Positions 43,433-52,275 of a DNA stretch of 64,000 nt are shown in pieces. Location: the NCBI RefSeq assembly GCF_049568105.1, contig NZ_CP145335.1, forward strand, positions 186,001 to 250,000. The letters are read 5' to 3'. The DNA comes from Salinisphaera sp049568105. Lineage in GTDB: Bacteria > Pseudomonadota > Gammaproteobacteria > Nevskiales > Salinisphaeraceae. Position 1 is the stretch's first letter. Each line of letters starts with the position of its first letter. Both the position numbers and the translations under genes were made by a program. A model generated the notes under the pieces. That model did not search any database. It was given only the letters and a program-made list of their open reading frames with translations, and was not told where the DNA came from.

Positions 43433-44548
43433 ATGGCAGTCGTAGAACTCAAAAACGTCGGCAAGCAGTATCCGGGCGCGGACGAACTGGCGGTCGAAGA
43501 CTTCAACCTGGTCACCGAGGACGGCGAATTCGTCGTGCTGGTGGGCCCGTCGGGCTGTGGCAAGACCACCACCATGCGCATGATCGCGGGCTTGGAAGAG
43601 CATACCCAGGGCGCGATCAAGATCGGCGGCCGGGATGTGACTGGCGTGGCGCCCAAGGATCGCGACATTGCCATGGTGTTCCAGAGCTATGCGCTATATC
43701 CGCATATGAGCGTGCGCGACAACATGGCGTTCTCGCTCAAGCTCAAGAAATACGGCAAGGCCGATATCAAAAAACGGGTCGAGGACGCGGCCGAAGTACT
43801 GGGTATCACCAACCTGCTGGATCGCAAGCCGCGGGCCCTGTCCGGCGGCCAGCGCCAGCGAGTGGCCCTCGGCCGGGCGATCGTGCGCCAGCCGCAGGTC
43901 TTTCTGATGGACGAGCCGTTGTCCAATCTGGATGCCAAGCTGCGGGTCGACATGCGTGCCGAGATCGTCAAGCTGCACCGCAAACTGGGGGTGACCACCT
44001 TCTACGTCACCCATGACCAGACCGAGGCCATGACCATGGGCCAGCGGATCGCGGTGATGAAGGACGGCATCGTTCAGCAGATCGATACGCCCAACAATCT
44101 CTACCAGCAGCCGTCGAATACGTTCGTGGCTGGCTTCATCGGGACGCCGGCGATGAATTTTCTGGACGCCAATCTCAGTGACGGCCGGGCGAGCGGCCAG
44201 GATTTCGGCATCACGCTTGACGAAACCCGCCGCCAGGCTGTCGATGGTCTGGGGCGGGTGCGTATTGGCATCCGGCCGGAGCATCTGCATCTGCCTGAGG
44301 CCAAGACGCCGGAATCCCGGCTGACCGGCACGGTCGAGGTGGTCGAGCCGCTAGGCTCGCATACCATGATCCAGGTCAAGGTCGGTGAGTCCACGCTCAC
44401 CGCCCAGATCGAGCCACACCAGCGTGTGGCGATGGGCGATACGGTGTCGCTGACCTGTGCGGCCGATCGGCTGTATCTGTTCGATGTCGAAACGGACAAC
44501 GCGTTGGTCGGCATCGACAACGGCCAGTACGACGAACAAGCTGCCTGA
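43433..44548 (+). CDS. ABC sugar/polyol transporter ATPase (UgpC/MsmX/SmoK-like)
   Basis: A 371-residue ATPase powering the importer. It has Walker A GPSGCGKTT, signature LSGGQRQRVALGRAI, Walker B VFLMDEPLSNLD and the H-loop VTHDQTEAM. The C-terminal TOBE/regulatory domain includes IGIRPEHLHLPE. Start ATG 43433 follows GAGG. An 18-bp inverted repeat lies upstream. It is the last gene of the polyol locus. Confidence 0.93.
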   Translation: MAVVELKNVGKQYPGADELAVEDFNLVTEDGEFVVLVGPSGCGKTTTMRMIAGLEEHTQGAIKIGGRDVTGVAPKDRDIAMVFQSYALYPHMSVRDNMAFSLKLKKYGKADIKKRVEDAAEVLGITNLLDRKPRALSGGQRQRVALGRAIVRQPQVFLMDEPLSNLDAKLRVDMRAEIVKLHRKLGVTTFYVTHDQTEAMTMGQRIAVMKDGIVQQIDTPNNLYQQPSNTFVAGFIGTPAMNFLDANLSDGRASGQDFGITLDETRRQAVDGLGRVRIGIRPEHLHLPEAKTPESRLTGTVEVVEPLGSHTMIQVKVGESTLTAQIEPHQRVAMGDTVSLTCAADRLYLFDVETDNALVGIDNGQYDEQAA

Positions 44549-44705
44549 GCCGCTACAGGCTTTATGCAAAACGCGGGTCAAAGCCTGGCGATGCGCCGTT
44601 ATGACTCGTATGAAGGGCAGATGAACCGGAAACAGCGTCGGTGCTTGAATCGGGTGAGGCCCGGCCCCACAACCCTGTTCACGTGACACAACACGGGGTG
44701 ACCCG

Positions 44706-45248
44706 GTGAAACAATTCGACGGCACGACGATTCTTTCCGTACGCCGTGAAGGCCAGGTGGCTGTGGCCGGCGACGGGCAGGTGTCGATGGGCGACACCAT
44801 GTTCAAGGGCAATGCGCGCAAGGTGCGTCGTCTGTACGACGATAACGTCCTAGCGGGCTTTGCCGGCGGCACGGCCGATGCCTTCACGCTGTTCGAACGT
44901 TTCGAGACCAAGCTTTCCCAGCATAACGGCCAGCTCGTGAAATCTGCGGTCGACATGGCTAAGGACTGGCGTACCGATCGCGCCTTACGCCGTCTGGAAG
45001 CGCTGCTGCTGGTCGCCGACAAGACCGCGACTCTGATGCTGTCCGGCAACGGCGACGTGATGGAGCCGGAACACGGTTGCATGGCGATCGGCTCGGGCGG
45101 CTCCTATGCCCAGGCTGCGGCCCGTGCCCTGATCGAAAACACCGATATGAGCGCGGCTGAAATCGCCGAAAAGGCCATGCATATCGCCGCCGATACCTGC
45201 ATCTATACCAACCACTACATCACCGTCGAGGTGCTCGACCATGAGTGA
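44706..45248 (+). CDS. hslV: ATP-dependent protease proteolytic subunit HslV
   Basis: A 180-residue threonine peptidase. The pro-peptide MKQFDG is followed by catalytic Thr in TTILSVRR; GDGQVSMGDTMFK and GSGGSYAQAAARAL are family motifs. It forms a dodecamer that degrades proteins unfolded by HslU. It overlaps hslU by 8 bases, an operon typical of the group. The upstream 150 bases hold the promoter region; no heat-shock sigma site was scored. Confidence 0.95.
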   Translation: MKQFDGTTILSVRREGQVAVAGDGQVSMGDTMFKGNARKVRRLYDDNVLAGFAGGTADAFTLFERFETKLSQHNGQLVKSAVDMAKDWRTDRALRRLEALLLVADKTATLMLSGNGDVMEPEHGCMAIGSGGSYAQAAARALIENTDMSAAEIAEKAMHIAADTCIYTNHYITVEVLDHE

Positions 45249-46644
45249 TACCGCCTCTGAATCCATCGAAGCCGACCGCGGCCAGACTGCGCTGCCGCGT
45301 GCGCAGATGACACCGCGCGAGATCGTCGCCGAGCTGGACCGTCATATCATTGGCCAGGCCGAGGCCAAGCGCTCGGTGGCGATTGCGCTACGCAACCGCT
45401 GGCGTCGTATGCAGCTCGACGAGGGGATTCGCGGCGAAATCACGCCCAAGAACATCCTCATGATCGGGCCGACCGGTGTGGGCAAGACCGAGATCGCGCG
45501 GCGTTTGGCCAAGCTCGCCAATGCGCCGTTCTCCAAGATCGAGGCCACCAAGTTCACCGAGGTCGGCTACGTCGGCAAGGAAGTCGACTCGATCATTAAG
45601 GATCTGGTCGAAGTCGGCATGAAGATGACGCGCGAGGCCGCCAAAAAGCGCGTTCAGAACGATGCCGAGACCGCCGCCGAAGAACGCGTTCTCGATGCGC
45701 TGTTGCCCAAGCCGCAGCACAACGAATGGGACGAATCCTCCAAAGCCACCGAATCCACGGCAACCCGCGAGGTGTTTCGCAAACGGCTGCGCGAAGGCAA
45801 GCTCGACGACAAGGAAGTCGAGCTGGAGCTGCGCCAGAGCCAGGGCGGCGTCGAAATCATGGCCCCGCCGGGTATGGAGGAGATGACCAATCAACTCCAA
45901 TCCATGTTCCAGAACATGGGCGGGCAGAACAAGACCAAGCGGTCCAAGATCAAGATCAAGGACGCCTATCGGCAGCTGGTCGACGAAGAAGCTGCCAAGC
46001 TGGTCGACGAAGAGCAGATCAAGACTCAGGCGATCCACGAAGTCGAGAACGGCGGTATCGTCTTCATCGATGAGATCGACAAAGTCTGCAAACGCTCAGA
46101 TGCCGGTGGCGGTTCGGGCGGCGATGTCTCCCGCGAAGGCGTGCAGCGCGATCTGCTGCCGCTGGTCGAAGGCTCTACGGTTTCGACTAAGTACGGCATG
46201 GTGCGTACCGACCACATCCTGTTCATCGCCTCTGGGGCCTTCCATGTCGCCAAGCCGTCGGATCTGATCCCGGAACTGCAGGGCCGTCTGCCGATCCGCG
46301 TTGAGCTCGATGCGCTCAAGGCCGAGGATTTCGTACGGATCCTCACTGAGCCGCATTGTTCGCTGACCGAGCAGTACATCGAGCTGATGAACGTCGAGGG
46401 CGTGACCATCCAGTTCACCGATGACGGCGTACACCGTATCGCCGAAATGGCGTTCAACGTCAACGAAGGTACCGAGAACATCGGTGCCCGGCGTCTACAC
46501 ACCATCATGGAGCGCTTGATGGAGGAAATCTCCTTCGAAGCACCCGACAAGGCTGGTGAGACGCTGACGGTGGATGCGGCCTATGTCGACGGCAAGCTCA
46601 AGGATCTGGCTGCAGACGAAGACCTGTCGCGCTATATTCTGTAG
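45241..46644 (+). CDS. hslU: HslU ATPase subunit
   Basis: A 467-residue AAA+ unfoldase. It has Walker A GPTGVGKTE and Walker B IVFIDEIDK, the I-domain insertion (rich in Gln/Glu, about residues 120-230), and the sensor region GAFHVAKPSDLIPELQGRLPIRVEL. The C-terminal docking tail is DLSRYIL. It is the partner of HslV. A classic terminator follows 41 bases later, before the repeat array. Confidence 0.96.
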   Translation: MSDTASESIEADRGQTALPRAQMTPREIVAELDRHIIGQAEAKRSVAIALRNRWRRMQLDEGIRGEITPKNILMIGPTGVGKTEIARRLAKLANAPFSKIEATKFTEVGYVGKEVDSIIKDLVEVGMKMTREAAKKRVQNDAETAAEERVLDALLPKPQHNEWDESSKATESTATREVFRKRLREGKLDDKEVELELRQSQGGVEIMAPPGMEEMTNQLQSMFQNMGGQNKTKRSKIKIKDAYRQLVDEEAAKLVDEEQIKTQAIHEVENGGIVFIDEIDKVCKRSDAGGGSGGDVSREGVQRDLLPLVEGSTVSTKYGMVRTDHILFIASGAFHVAKPSDLIPELQGRLPIRVELDALKAEDFVRILTEPHCSLTEQYIELMNVEGVTIQFTDDGVHRIAEMAFNVNEGTENIGARRLHTIMERLMEEISFEAPDKAGETLTVDAAYVDGKLKDLAADEDLSRYIL

Positions 46645-46685
46645 TCGACAGGTCGGTTCGAAAGCATCGAGCCTGTGCTTTCGGG

Positions 46686-46719
46686 GCCGGAGCAGGATTA
46701 GCCTGCTCCGGCTTTTTTT
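46686..46719 (+). terminator. Rho-independent terminator after hslVU
   Basis: A perfect 11-bp stem (46686-46696 with 46702-46712) with an ATTAG loop is followed by seven T. This ends the hslVU transcript before the repeat array. Confidence 0.95.
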
Positions 46720-46796
46720 ATGGGTGTTGGCGCGCTATCCCTTATAGGGGCGTGTGAATTCGGGGCATAGAGCTAACGGCCCCACGCGGCTGGCCC

Positions 46797-47358
46797 GTGG
46801 GTTGTTCAAAGCGCTTTGGCTTGGGATCTGGCGTATCTGATTTGAGCCACGAGGTGAGTTAGAACTCGGTTTCGCACTGCTGTGCGAGTCCCTTTATTTG
46901 CTTGCCCAAATAAAGGAACCAAACAAAAGGCACCCGAACACGGCGCCGGCTACGCCAGTGCACTCCGATGCTCGCGGCGACGGGATGCGGCCAGAACTCG
47001 CGTCGCTTTGGCGACGCTCAGACAGCTGGCCGCACCGGCGCTGTGCGCCGCACACCCGTCGCCGCGTCACGGGACTCAATACAGGCACCCACTGCGACAT
47101 CGCGGGCCCGCTCTGTATTGGGTCCCTTGGGCGCAGCGCCGAGCAGCGGAGGCCGCAAGCGATAAAGACGGCCGGATGTCTGAGTCGTGCGTAGCACGGC
47201 GAGTTTCCGGCCGTCCGCTTGCGGCCGTAGCCGCGCAGGGCACCGATGCGCAAGCATCGGCGCAAGACAGGGTGCCCTTTGTTTTGGCTACTTTTATTTG
47301 GGCAAGCAAATAAAAGTGGCTCGCGCATCAGCGCGAAACAGCCCGGTGTGGCCGGCAC
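46797..47358. repeat. Structured tandem repeat, unit 1 (562 bp)
   Basis: The first unit of the array. Inverted arms of about 50 bp (46886-46935 and 47270-47321) flank a structured core. The left arm holds a 10-bp hairpin (46891-46900 with 46907-46916, loop CTTGCC), and the right arm another (47291-47300 with 47307-47316, loop GGCAAG). A 7-bp stem with a GCAA tetraloop occurs at 47243-47260. Frames read through it on both strands with low-quality composition, so I do not annotate proteins here. It begins 77 bases after the hslU terminator. Confidence 0.9.
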
Positions 47359-47941
47359 GTGGGTTGTTCAAAGCACTCGGGTTCAAGGCTTGGCGTATCT
47401 GATTTGAGCCACGAGGTGAGTTAGAACTCGGTTTCGCACTGCTGTGCGAGCCCCTTCTTTTGCTTGCCCAAAAGAAGGAGCCAAGAAAAGGGCACCCGAA
47501 CACGGCGCCGGCTACGCCGGTGCACTCCGATGCTCGCGGCCACGGGATGCGGCCAGAACTCGCATCGCTTTGGCGACGCTCAAACAGCTGGCCGCACCGG
47601 CGCTGTGCGCCGGACACCCGTCGCCGCTGCGCGTCTGCGTCGCCGCGTCACGGGGCGGAATACAAACCAGGCCATCCACGGTATCGCCGGCCCGCTCTGT
47701 ATCCAGCCCTTGGGCGCAGCGCCGAGCAGTGGAGGCCGCAAGCGATAAAGACGGCCGGATGTCTGAGTCGTGCGTAGCACGGCGAGTTTCCGGCCGTCCG
47801 CTTGCGGCCGGAGCCGCGCAGGGCACCGATGCGCAAGCATCGGCGCAAGACAGGGTGCCCTTTGTTTTGGCTACTTTTATTTGGGCAAGCAAATAAAAGT
47901 GGCTCGCGCATCAGCGCGAAACAGCCCGGTGTGGCCGGCAC
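47359..47941. repeat. Structured tandem repeat, unit 2 (583 bp)
   Basis: Same layout as unit 1, with a short insertion in the core. The left hairpin is 47453-47462 with 47469-47478, same CTTGCC loop, but its stem differs from unit 1 by two paired changes. The right hairpin is at 47874-47883 with 47890-47899. The core stem around 47658-47704 also covaries: it pairs GG(A)ATACA with TGTATCC, where unit 1 pairs CAATACAG with CTGTATTG. Confidence 0.9.
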
Positions 47942-48525
47942 GTGGGTTGTTCAAAGCACTCGGGTTCAAGGCTTGGCGTATCTGATTTGAGCCACGAGGT
48001 GAGTTAGAACTCGGTTTCGCACTGCTGTGCGAGCCCCTTCTTTTGCTTGCCCAAAAGAAGGAGCCAAGAAAAAGGCACCCGAACACGGCGCCGGCTACGC
48101 CGGTGCACTCCGATGCTCGCGGCCACGGGATGCGGCCAGAACTCGGGCCGCTTGGGCGACGCTCAAACAGCTGGCCGCACCGGCGCTGTGCGCCGGACAC
48201 CCGTCGCCGCTGCGCGTCTGCGTCGCCGCGTCACGGGGCGGAATACAAACCAGGCCATCCACGGTATCGCCGGCCCGCTCTGTATCCAGCCCTTGGGCGC
48301 AGCGCCGAGCAGTGGAGGGCGCAAGCGATAAAGACGGCCGGATGTCTGAGTCGTGCGTAGCACGGCGAGTTTCCGGCCGTCCGCTTGCGGCCGCAGCCGC
48401 GCAGGGCACCGATGCGCAAGCATCGGCGCCAGACAGGGTGCCTTTTGTTTTGGCTACTTTTATTTGGGCAAGGCAAATAAAAGTGGCTCGCGCATCAGCG
48501 CGAAATAGCCCGGCGCGGCTGGCTC
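47942..48525. repeat. Structured tandem repeat, unit 3 (584 bp)
   Basis: Nearly identical to unit 2 (few substitutions). The left hairpin is 48036-48045 with 48052-48061. The right hairpin 48457-48466 with 48474-48483 has a one-base longer loop (GGCAAGG). The high similarity of units 2 and 3 points to a recent tandem duplication or gene conversion. Confidence 0.9.
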
Positions 48526-48620
48526 GTGAGTAACCTAAAACACTTTGCTCGGGGGCTGGGGTATTGATTCCAGCTATGAGTCGAGTGAGATCCTGGTTTC
48601 GCACAGCAGTGCGAAACACC
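48526..48620. repeat. Partial fourth repeat copy (5' remnant)
   Basis: The start of another unit, diverged after about 10 bases. Its recognisable landmark is a 9-bp stem GTTTCGCAC / GTGCGAAAC with loop AGCA (48596-48617). The corresponding hairpin in units 1-3 has loop TGCT, the reverse complement. It then runs into the DUF971 gene leader. Confidence 0.7.
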
Positions 48621-48772
48621 CAATCACATCGAGCTCACGAGTTCAGTTACCGAGGTGGGTTCGCGGGCTCATCTCTTGTGTTGCGGGCAGTAGCAAAGCT
48701 TTCAGCATGGTTGATTCTAATGCACCCACACGCGGATCATTGGGGCCCCAACGCCCGAACGGATTCTCCGCC

Positions 48773-49132
48773 ATGGCCGATGCGCCCACCGACATCACCC
48801 TCCATCAGAAATCCAAGATCCTCGAAGTCGTCTTCGAAGACAAAACCTACAACCTGCCGCTGGAATACTTGCGGGTCTATTCGCCCTCGGCCGAGGTCCG
48901 CGGCCATGGCGGGCCCATGCAGCTCGTGACCGGTAAAAAGGATGTCGGCGTCGAACAGATCGAGCCGGTCGGTAACTACGCGATCCAGCTCTACTTCGAT
49001 GACGGCCATAATACCGGCATCTTTTCATGGGAAACGCTGCGCGAACTGGGCGAGAATTACGAAACCAACTGGGCGGCCTATCTACAGCGGCTTGAAGAGG
49101 CCGGCGCAACGCGGGACAAGCTCTGGCATTGA
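48773..49132 (+). CDS. DUF971 (GBBH-like) protein of the hslVU locus
   Basis: A 119-residue cytoplasmic protein with a gamma-butyrobetaine hydroxylase N-terminal-like (GBBH) fold. The motif YLRVYSPSAEVRGHGG and DDGHNTGIFSWETLRELG are typical. In Pseudomonas and relatives this gene directly follows hslU (for example PA5055). Here three repeat units separate them. ATG 48773 fits homology; the frame is open upstream into the repeat. Role unknown. Confidence 0.9.
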   Translation: MADAPTDITLHQKSKILEVVFEDKTYNLPLEYLRVYSPSAEVRGHGGPMQLVTGKKDVGVEQIEPVGNYAIQLYFDDGHNTGIFSWETLRELGENYETNWAAYLQRLEEAGATRDKLWH

Positions 49133-49204
49133 ATATCCAGCCCACAGACCATCGAGTTTAATGTACTGATTTAGGCCGCTGTGCTTTAGGCTAATACTCT
49201 AGTA

Positions 49205-49251
49205 GCGCCGCGCCGCGCCGCGCCGCGCCGCCCGACTCGGGCCGGCTTTTT
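49205..49251 (+). terminator. GCGCC pentanucleotide run and terminator
   Basis: Five tandem GCGCC units (49205-49229) run into a hairpin (49227-49246, one bulge, 3-base loop) followed by five T. It should end the DUF971 transcript. The five-base repeat is a slippage-prone tract that can vary in length between strains. Confidence 0.6.
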
Positions 49252-49311
49252 CGCTCTGGCGACCGTGGATAAGTCTTATAAAGCAATAAGACATGTAGAG
49301 AACTATCGTTT

Positions 49312-50364
49312 ATGAACAGCAAAGAGCGTTTTAAGCCACGAGGGCAAACATTTTATGGCGTTGAAATGTTTCGTGGTATTGCGGCCTTGATGGTCGTTTT
49401 CTATCACATATCACGCCATTTTGAACAGAATTTCGGTGTTATGCCGTTTTCCAAGGCGACTGGTTTTGGTCATGCAGGCGTCGATTTTTTCTTCGTTCTT
49501 AGTGGCTTCATTATTTTATTTATACACCGTTCTGATATCGGGCAGCCGAGCCATGTTCTGAACTATATTAAAAAAAGAACGGCTCGAATATATCCGTTCT
49601 ATTGGTTCATGGTCGTTATTACGATGGTGCTTATTCCGTTCGTATCGAGCGCTTCTTTCCCCGGAGTCGAAAATCTGCTGAAGCAGTTCGTACTCTGGCC
49701 CCAAGGCATGAACAATCTCATTATCGGGGTCTCCTGGACGCTAGAATTTGAGGTGCTGTTCTACTTGCTGTTTGCTTTGCTGATTCTTAATCGTTGGGTC
49801 GGTACGCCAGTTTTGTTCGTATGGTTGGCAGCTGTAGTAGCGAATAACTATCTTGGCCTGCTACATATCGAATCGCCGGTTATTTTATCCGCGTTTAATA
49901 TTGAGTTTTTTATGGGGATGGTCTGTGCCTATCTATTGTCCTTATTCGAGCTCAAGTATGGGTTTTATATCCTTCTCGCTGGCGTTTTGGCATTCGGTGC
50001 TGTGGCTTATAGCGAGGTATCAGGCTTAATCGACGGTTACGGTGCCATGGCGAGGATATATTACGGTGTCGCCAGCATGCTATTGATTACCGGGATGGTG
50101 AGTTGGGAGCGGCAAGGCACCGTTTATATTCCACGTTTGGGTAAGCTTCTAGGGCGATCATCGTTCTCGATCTATTTGTCGCATCTGTTTTTCGCGGGCA
50201 TTGTCTATAAAGCCCTCGCGGTGGCAGGCGTGCTCGCGATATTGCCCTACTATGTAGGCGCTTTGCTGGTTATCAGCCTTGTACTGGGTTTGGCAGTTCT
50301 ATGCTCGGTTTGTATTGAGCTACCGCTAACCAGGAAAACGAGAAATATTTTATTAAGGGCTTGA
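49312..50364 (+). CDS. Acyltransferase family 3 membrane protein (OafA-like)
   Basis: A 350-residue membrane protein with about ten helices. The start VEMFRGIAALMVVFYHISRHF contains the catalytic His of the family, and GVDFFFVLSGFIILF is the second signature. Such enzymes acylate sugars of surface polysaccharides or lipids. Codon use and base composition are visibly more AT-rich than the conserved genes, suggesting transfer. No polysaccharide biosynthesis genes adjoin directly; pga lies 6 kb away. Confidence 0.88.
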   Translation: MNSKERFKPRGQTFYGVEMFRGIAALMVVFYHISRHFEQNFGVMPFSKATGFGHAGVDFFFVLSGFIILFIHRSDIGQPSHVLNYIKKRTARIYPFYWFMVVITMVLIPFVSSASFPGVENLLKQFVLWPQGMNNLIIGVSWTLEFEVLFYLLFALLILNRWVGTPVLFVWLAAVVANNYLGLLHIESPVILSAFNIEFFMGMVCAYLLSLFELKYGFYILLAGVLAFGAVAYSEVSGLIDGYGAMARIYYGVASMLLITGMVSWERQGTVYIPRLGKLLGRSSFSIYLSHLFFAGIVYKALAVAGVLAILPYYVGALLVISLVLGLAVLCSVCIELPLTRKTRNILLRA

Positions 50365-51186
50365 TCGTTAAGTCGTGTATTCGGCGAGCGAATCGCAAAG
50401 TTCGAATCATGCCCTCGATGCTGGTGCCGTTGAGCTTATATTAGCTTTTCTAAAGCTTTAAACGACTTTCGGTGCGCTGCTACACCGGTAGGGCAATGAA
50501 TAGTGAAGAATTGGCTAGTTTCCAGTAAGAAAGCGATCGAGGCACTTAATCTTGTTGTGCATAAATTTATGAGAGGTAGCAGCGAGCTATTGTGCGGAGG
50601 GCGGCGTTTTGATTGAAAGCTGGGGCTTGCGTACCGATGCGTTTGCTACTGCGCTCGTTCTGAGCGCGGCCACGGTAGGGCTCATGCAGAATCGTTTGCA
50701 CGCTATTTGGGGCGTGCTATAGGCGATTTGGGTGCCGGCGTGGTGACTCCGTGACGCAACTGTTCGCGGATGAACGGCCGCACTGGGGTGCCGTTATGTC
50801 CGAACCAAAGCAGACGGTTTTGATATGACGTACCCAGTGCGCAATCGGGCCTGCCTATGTTGCTGCCGCGGGTGGCAAGAATTGTCCGCTAGGACGTAGC
50901 AGGCCGTGCGACAGTTTGATCGAAGCGCTGAATACCAAACTGATAATGTCGTTTAAGTCTGGCGCAGCATCCTGGGCCACCAGCGTGCTGTTTCAAGCCG
51001 GTTGCAAACGCAGCACGCCGTACTCCGTGACGTGCTGGTCGCAACATTCGCGATAGTGCCCAAAGACGCTGCTATGGATTGGTCGTCTGCCACCGAGGTT
51101 TTGAACGGCGCATAGGCCCCTAATGCCTAGCGTGCTAGAGGCTCTGTCTCAAACCGGGCTGAGTCATGAAGCAATGGATACAGCCG
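50365..51186. other. Intergenic, 820 bp, gene-poor accessory sequence
   Basis: No family-like frame. A short frame near 50611-50720 reads SWGLRTDAFATALVLSAATVGLMQNRLHAIWGVL, perhaps a decayed membrane helix, but I cannot identify it. The right end carries AGGCTCTGTCTCAAA (51140), which resembles insertion-sequence ends only weakly. Confidence 0.4.
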
Positions 51187-51618
51187 CTAATGTAAGCCGA
51201 AGCGCGCCGGCGGGCTGGTATCCATAAATCGGCTCATCCGTTTGATCGAGGCCTTGCACATATTGAAGTGAACATGCGGCGTATCGAGAATGCGCTCGAA
51301 GGCGAACCCTTTGTGAATGGCAGCAGCGATCAGGGCACCGTTGGTCGTATGGCCATATGATTCGTGCACGATCAACGTCAGATCATAGCTGCTGTATTTA
51401 TGGTTGATCGTCGGGCTGGCATCGATATGTGCGATCCAGTTGAAAGCGAACTGGAATGCTTCATGGCCTTCCAATAGCGATTTTTGTTGCTGTGCGAATT
51501 GCCGGGCCCGTGCAAAGGGATCCGGCGCTGGATTGTCGATGCCGATTCCGGACGCTGTAAGGTCTGGAATGCGTCGAATTATTTGTCCTATCGTCAACTC
51601 GATGGCCCCCGGTGTCAT
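51187..51618 (-). CDS. Orphan protein of unknown function
   Basis: A 143-residue soluble protein (ATG 51618, preceded by GGGGGGAA). It is rich in His and aromatics: YDLTLIVHESYGHTTN and DTPHVHFNMCKASIKRM. The pattern V-H-E-S and H-V-H-F could bind metal, but no family is recognised. It sits alone in a lower-GC region downstream of the surface-protein gene, both on the minus strand. Confidence 0.55.
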   Translation of the reverse strand: MTPGAIELTIGQIIRRIPDLTASGIGIDNPAPDPFARARQFAQQQKSLLEGHEAFQFAFNWIAHIDASPTINHKYSSYDLTLIVHESYGHTTNGALIAAAIHKGFAFERILDTPHVHFNMCKASIKRMSRFMDTSPPARFGLH

Positions 51619-52210
51619 TGCGTTCCCCCCGCGTTGTAGACCGCGAGAGTTTAATTCGGAGGGGGGGCGAGTCAATCGTTTTGATTGGAAAATTTAATTA
51701 ACGCGGTAAGTTATTTAAGAATCGCGATCGAAAGTAGGTCTGTTTTTAATTGGTTATTGTGCTAAATACACTCGTATACTTTTAATCGTTTTCCAATAAA
51801 ATATTCTAGGTAATGAAAAATATTATTGATTTATTCGTTTGAATCAAGTTTATCTTATATTCAGCTATTGAAGATGCCGATGCGGGGCGACACCGTCTGA
51901 AATCACAATACGAATTGTGATATTACCGCTGGCTTCGTGCATATGATCGATTCATGCGCATCATATGCAGACGCTTTCGTTGCCGCCGTGGTCGGATAAG
52001 CGCTGTGTCGGTAGGGGCCGCCTAGCGTCGTATTGCCGTAGGTCAGTGCATGCCAGCCGAGAGTCGAACGGAGCAAGGCCCGTTTCTCGTGTGGCTTTGA
52101 GTACTATCTCTTTTAAGGGCCAGCGAGGGTTAGACGCGGCGCGACGGCTCTTGTATCGGCTTCGAAGTTGTCGTTTATGGGCCGACACAACGCCGTCGCG
52201 ATAACGAGCC
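51619..52210. other. Intergenic with AT-rich promoter-like region
   Basis: Bases 51680-51960 are AT-rich and probably contain the promoter of the orphan gene. Two palindromes (listed separately) occur at 51902-51969. The rest shows no recognisable gene. Confidence 0.4.
51902..51969. promoter_or_regulatory. Two adjacent perfect inverted repeats
   Basis: ATCACAAT (51902-51909) / ATTGTGAT (51914-51921) with a 4-base loop, and TGCATATGAT (51938-51947) / ATCATATGCA (51960-51969) with a 12-base loop. They could be operators for the minus-strand orphan gene or RNA hairpins. They are not CRP sites (TGTGA-N6-TCACA). Confidence 0.45.
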
Positions 52211-52248
52211 CGCCGGCTGAAGGGGGTGAGAACCCTCCCCAGCCGGCG
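52211..52248 (-). terminator. Terminator hairpin after the anchor protein gene
   Basis: An outer perfect 9-bp stem (52211-52219 with 52240-52248) and an inner GGGGGT/ACCCT stem. It lies 27 bases after the stop of the minus-strand surface-protein gene. Confidence 0.75.
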
Positions 52249-52275
52249 TTGGAGCCTTCATCCGATAGCTCGGCG

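Noticed and set aside
46882..48533. Three similar frames of 137-168 codons, and mirror frames on the other strand, inside the repeat units
   Set aside because: They run through hairpin arms and structured core, both strands stay open equally, and the sequence looks like a translated GC-rich foldback. Compensatory changes argue for structure and not protein.
46797..48617. CRISPR array
   Set aside because: The repeats are 562-584 bp with no short repeat/spacer alternation and no cas genes.
50600..51186. Insertion sequence end (AGGCTCTGTCTCAAA) and transposase remnant
   Set aside because: No matching opposite end, and no transposase motif in any frame.
51902..51921. CRP/FNR binding site
   Set aside because: The dyad reads ATCACAAT-N4-ATTGTGAT, with arm order opposite to TGTGA-N6-TCACA.
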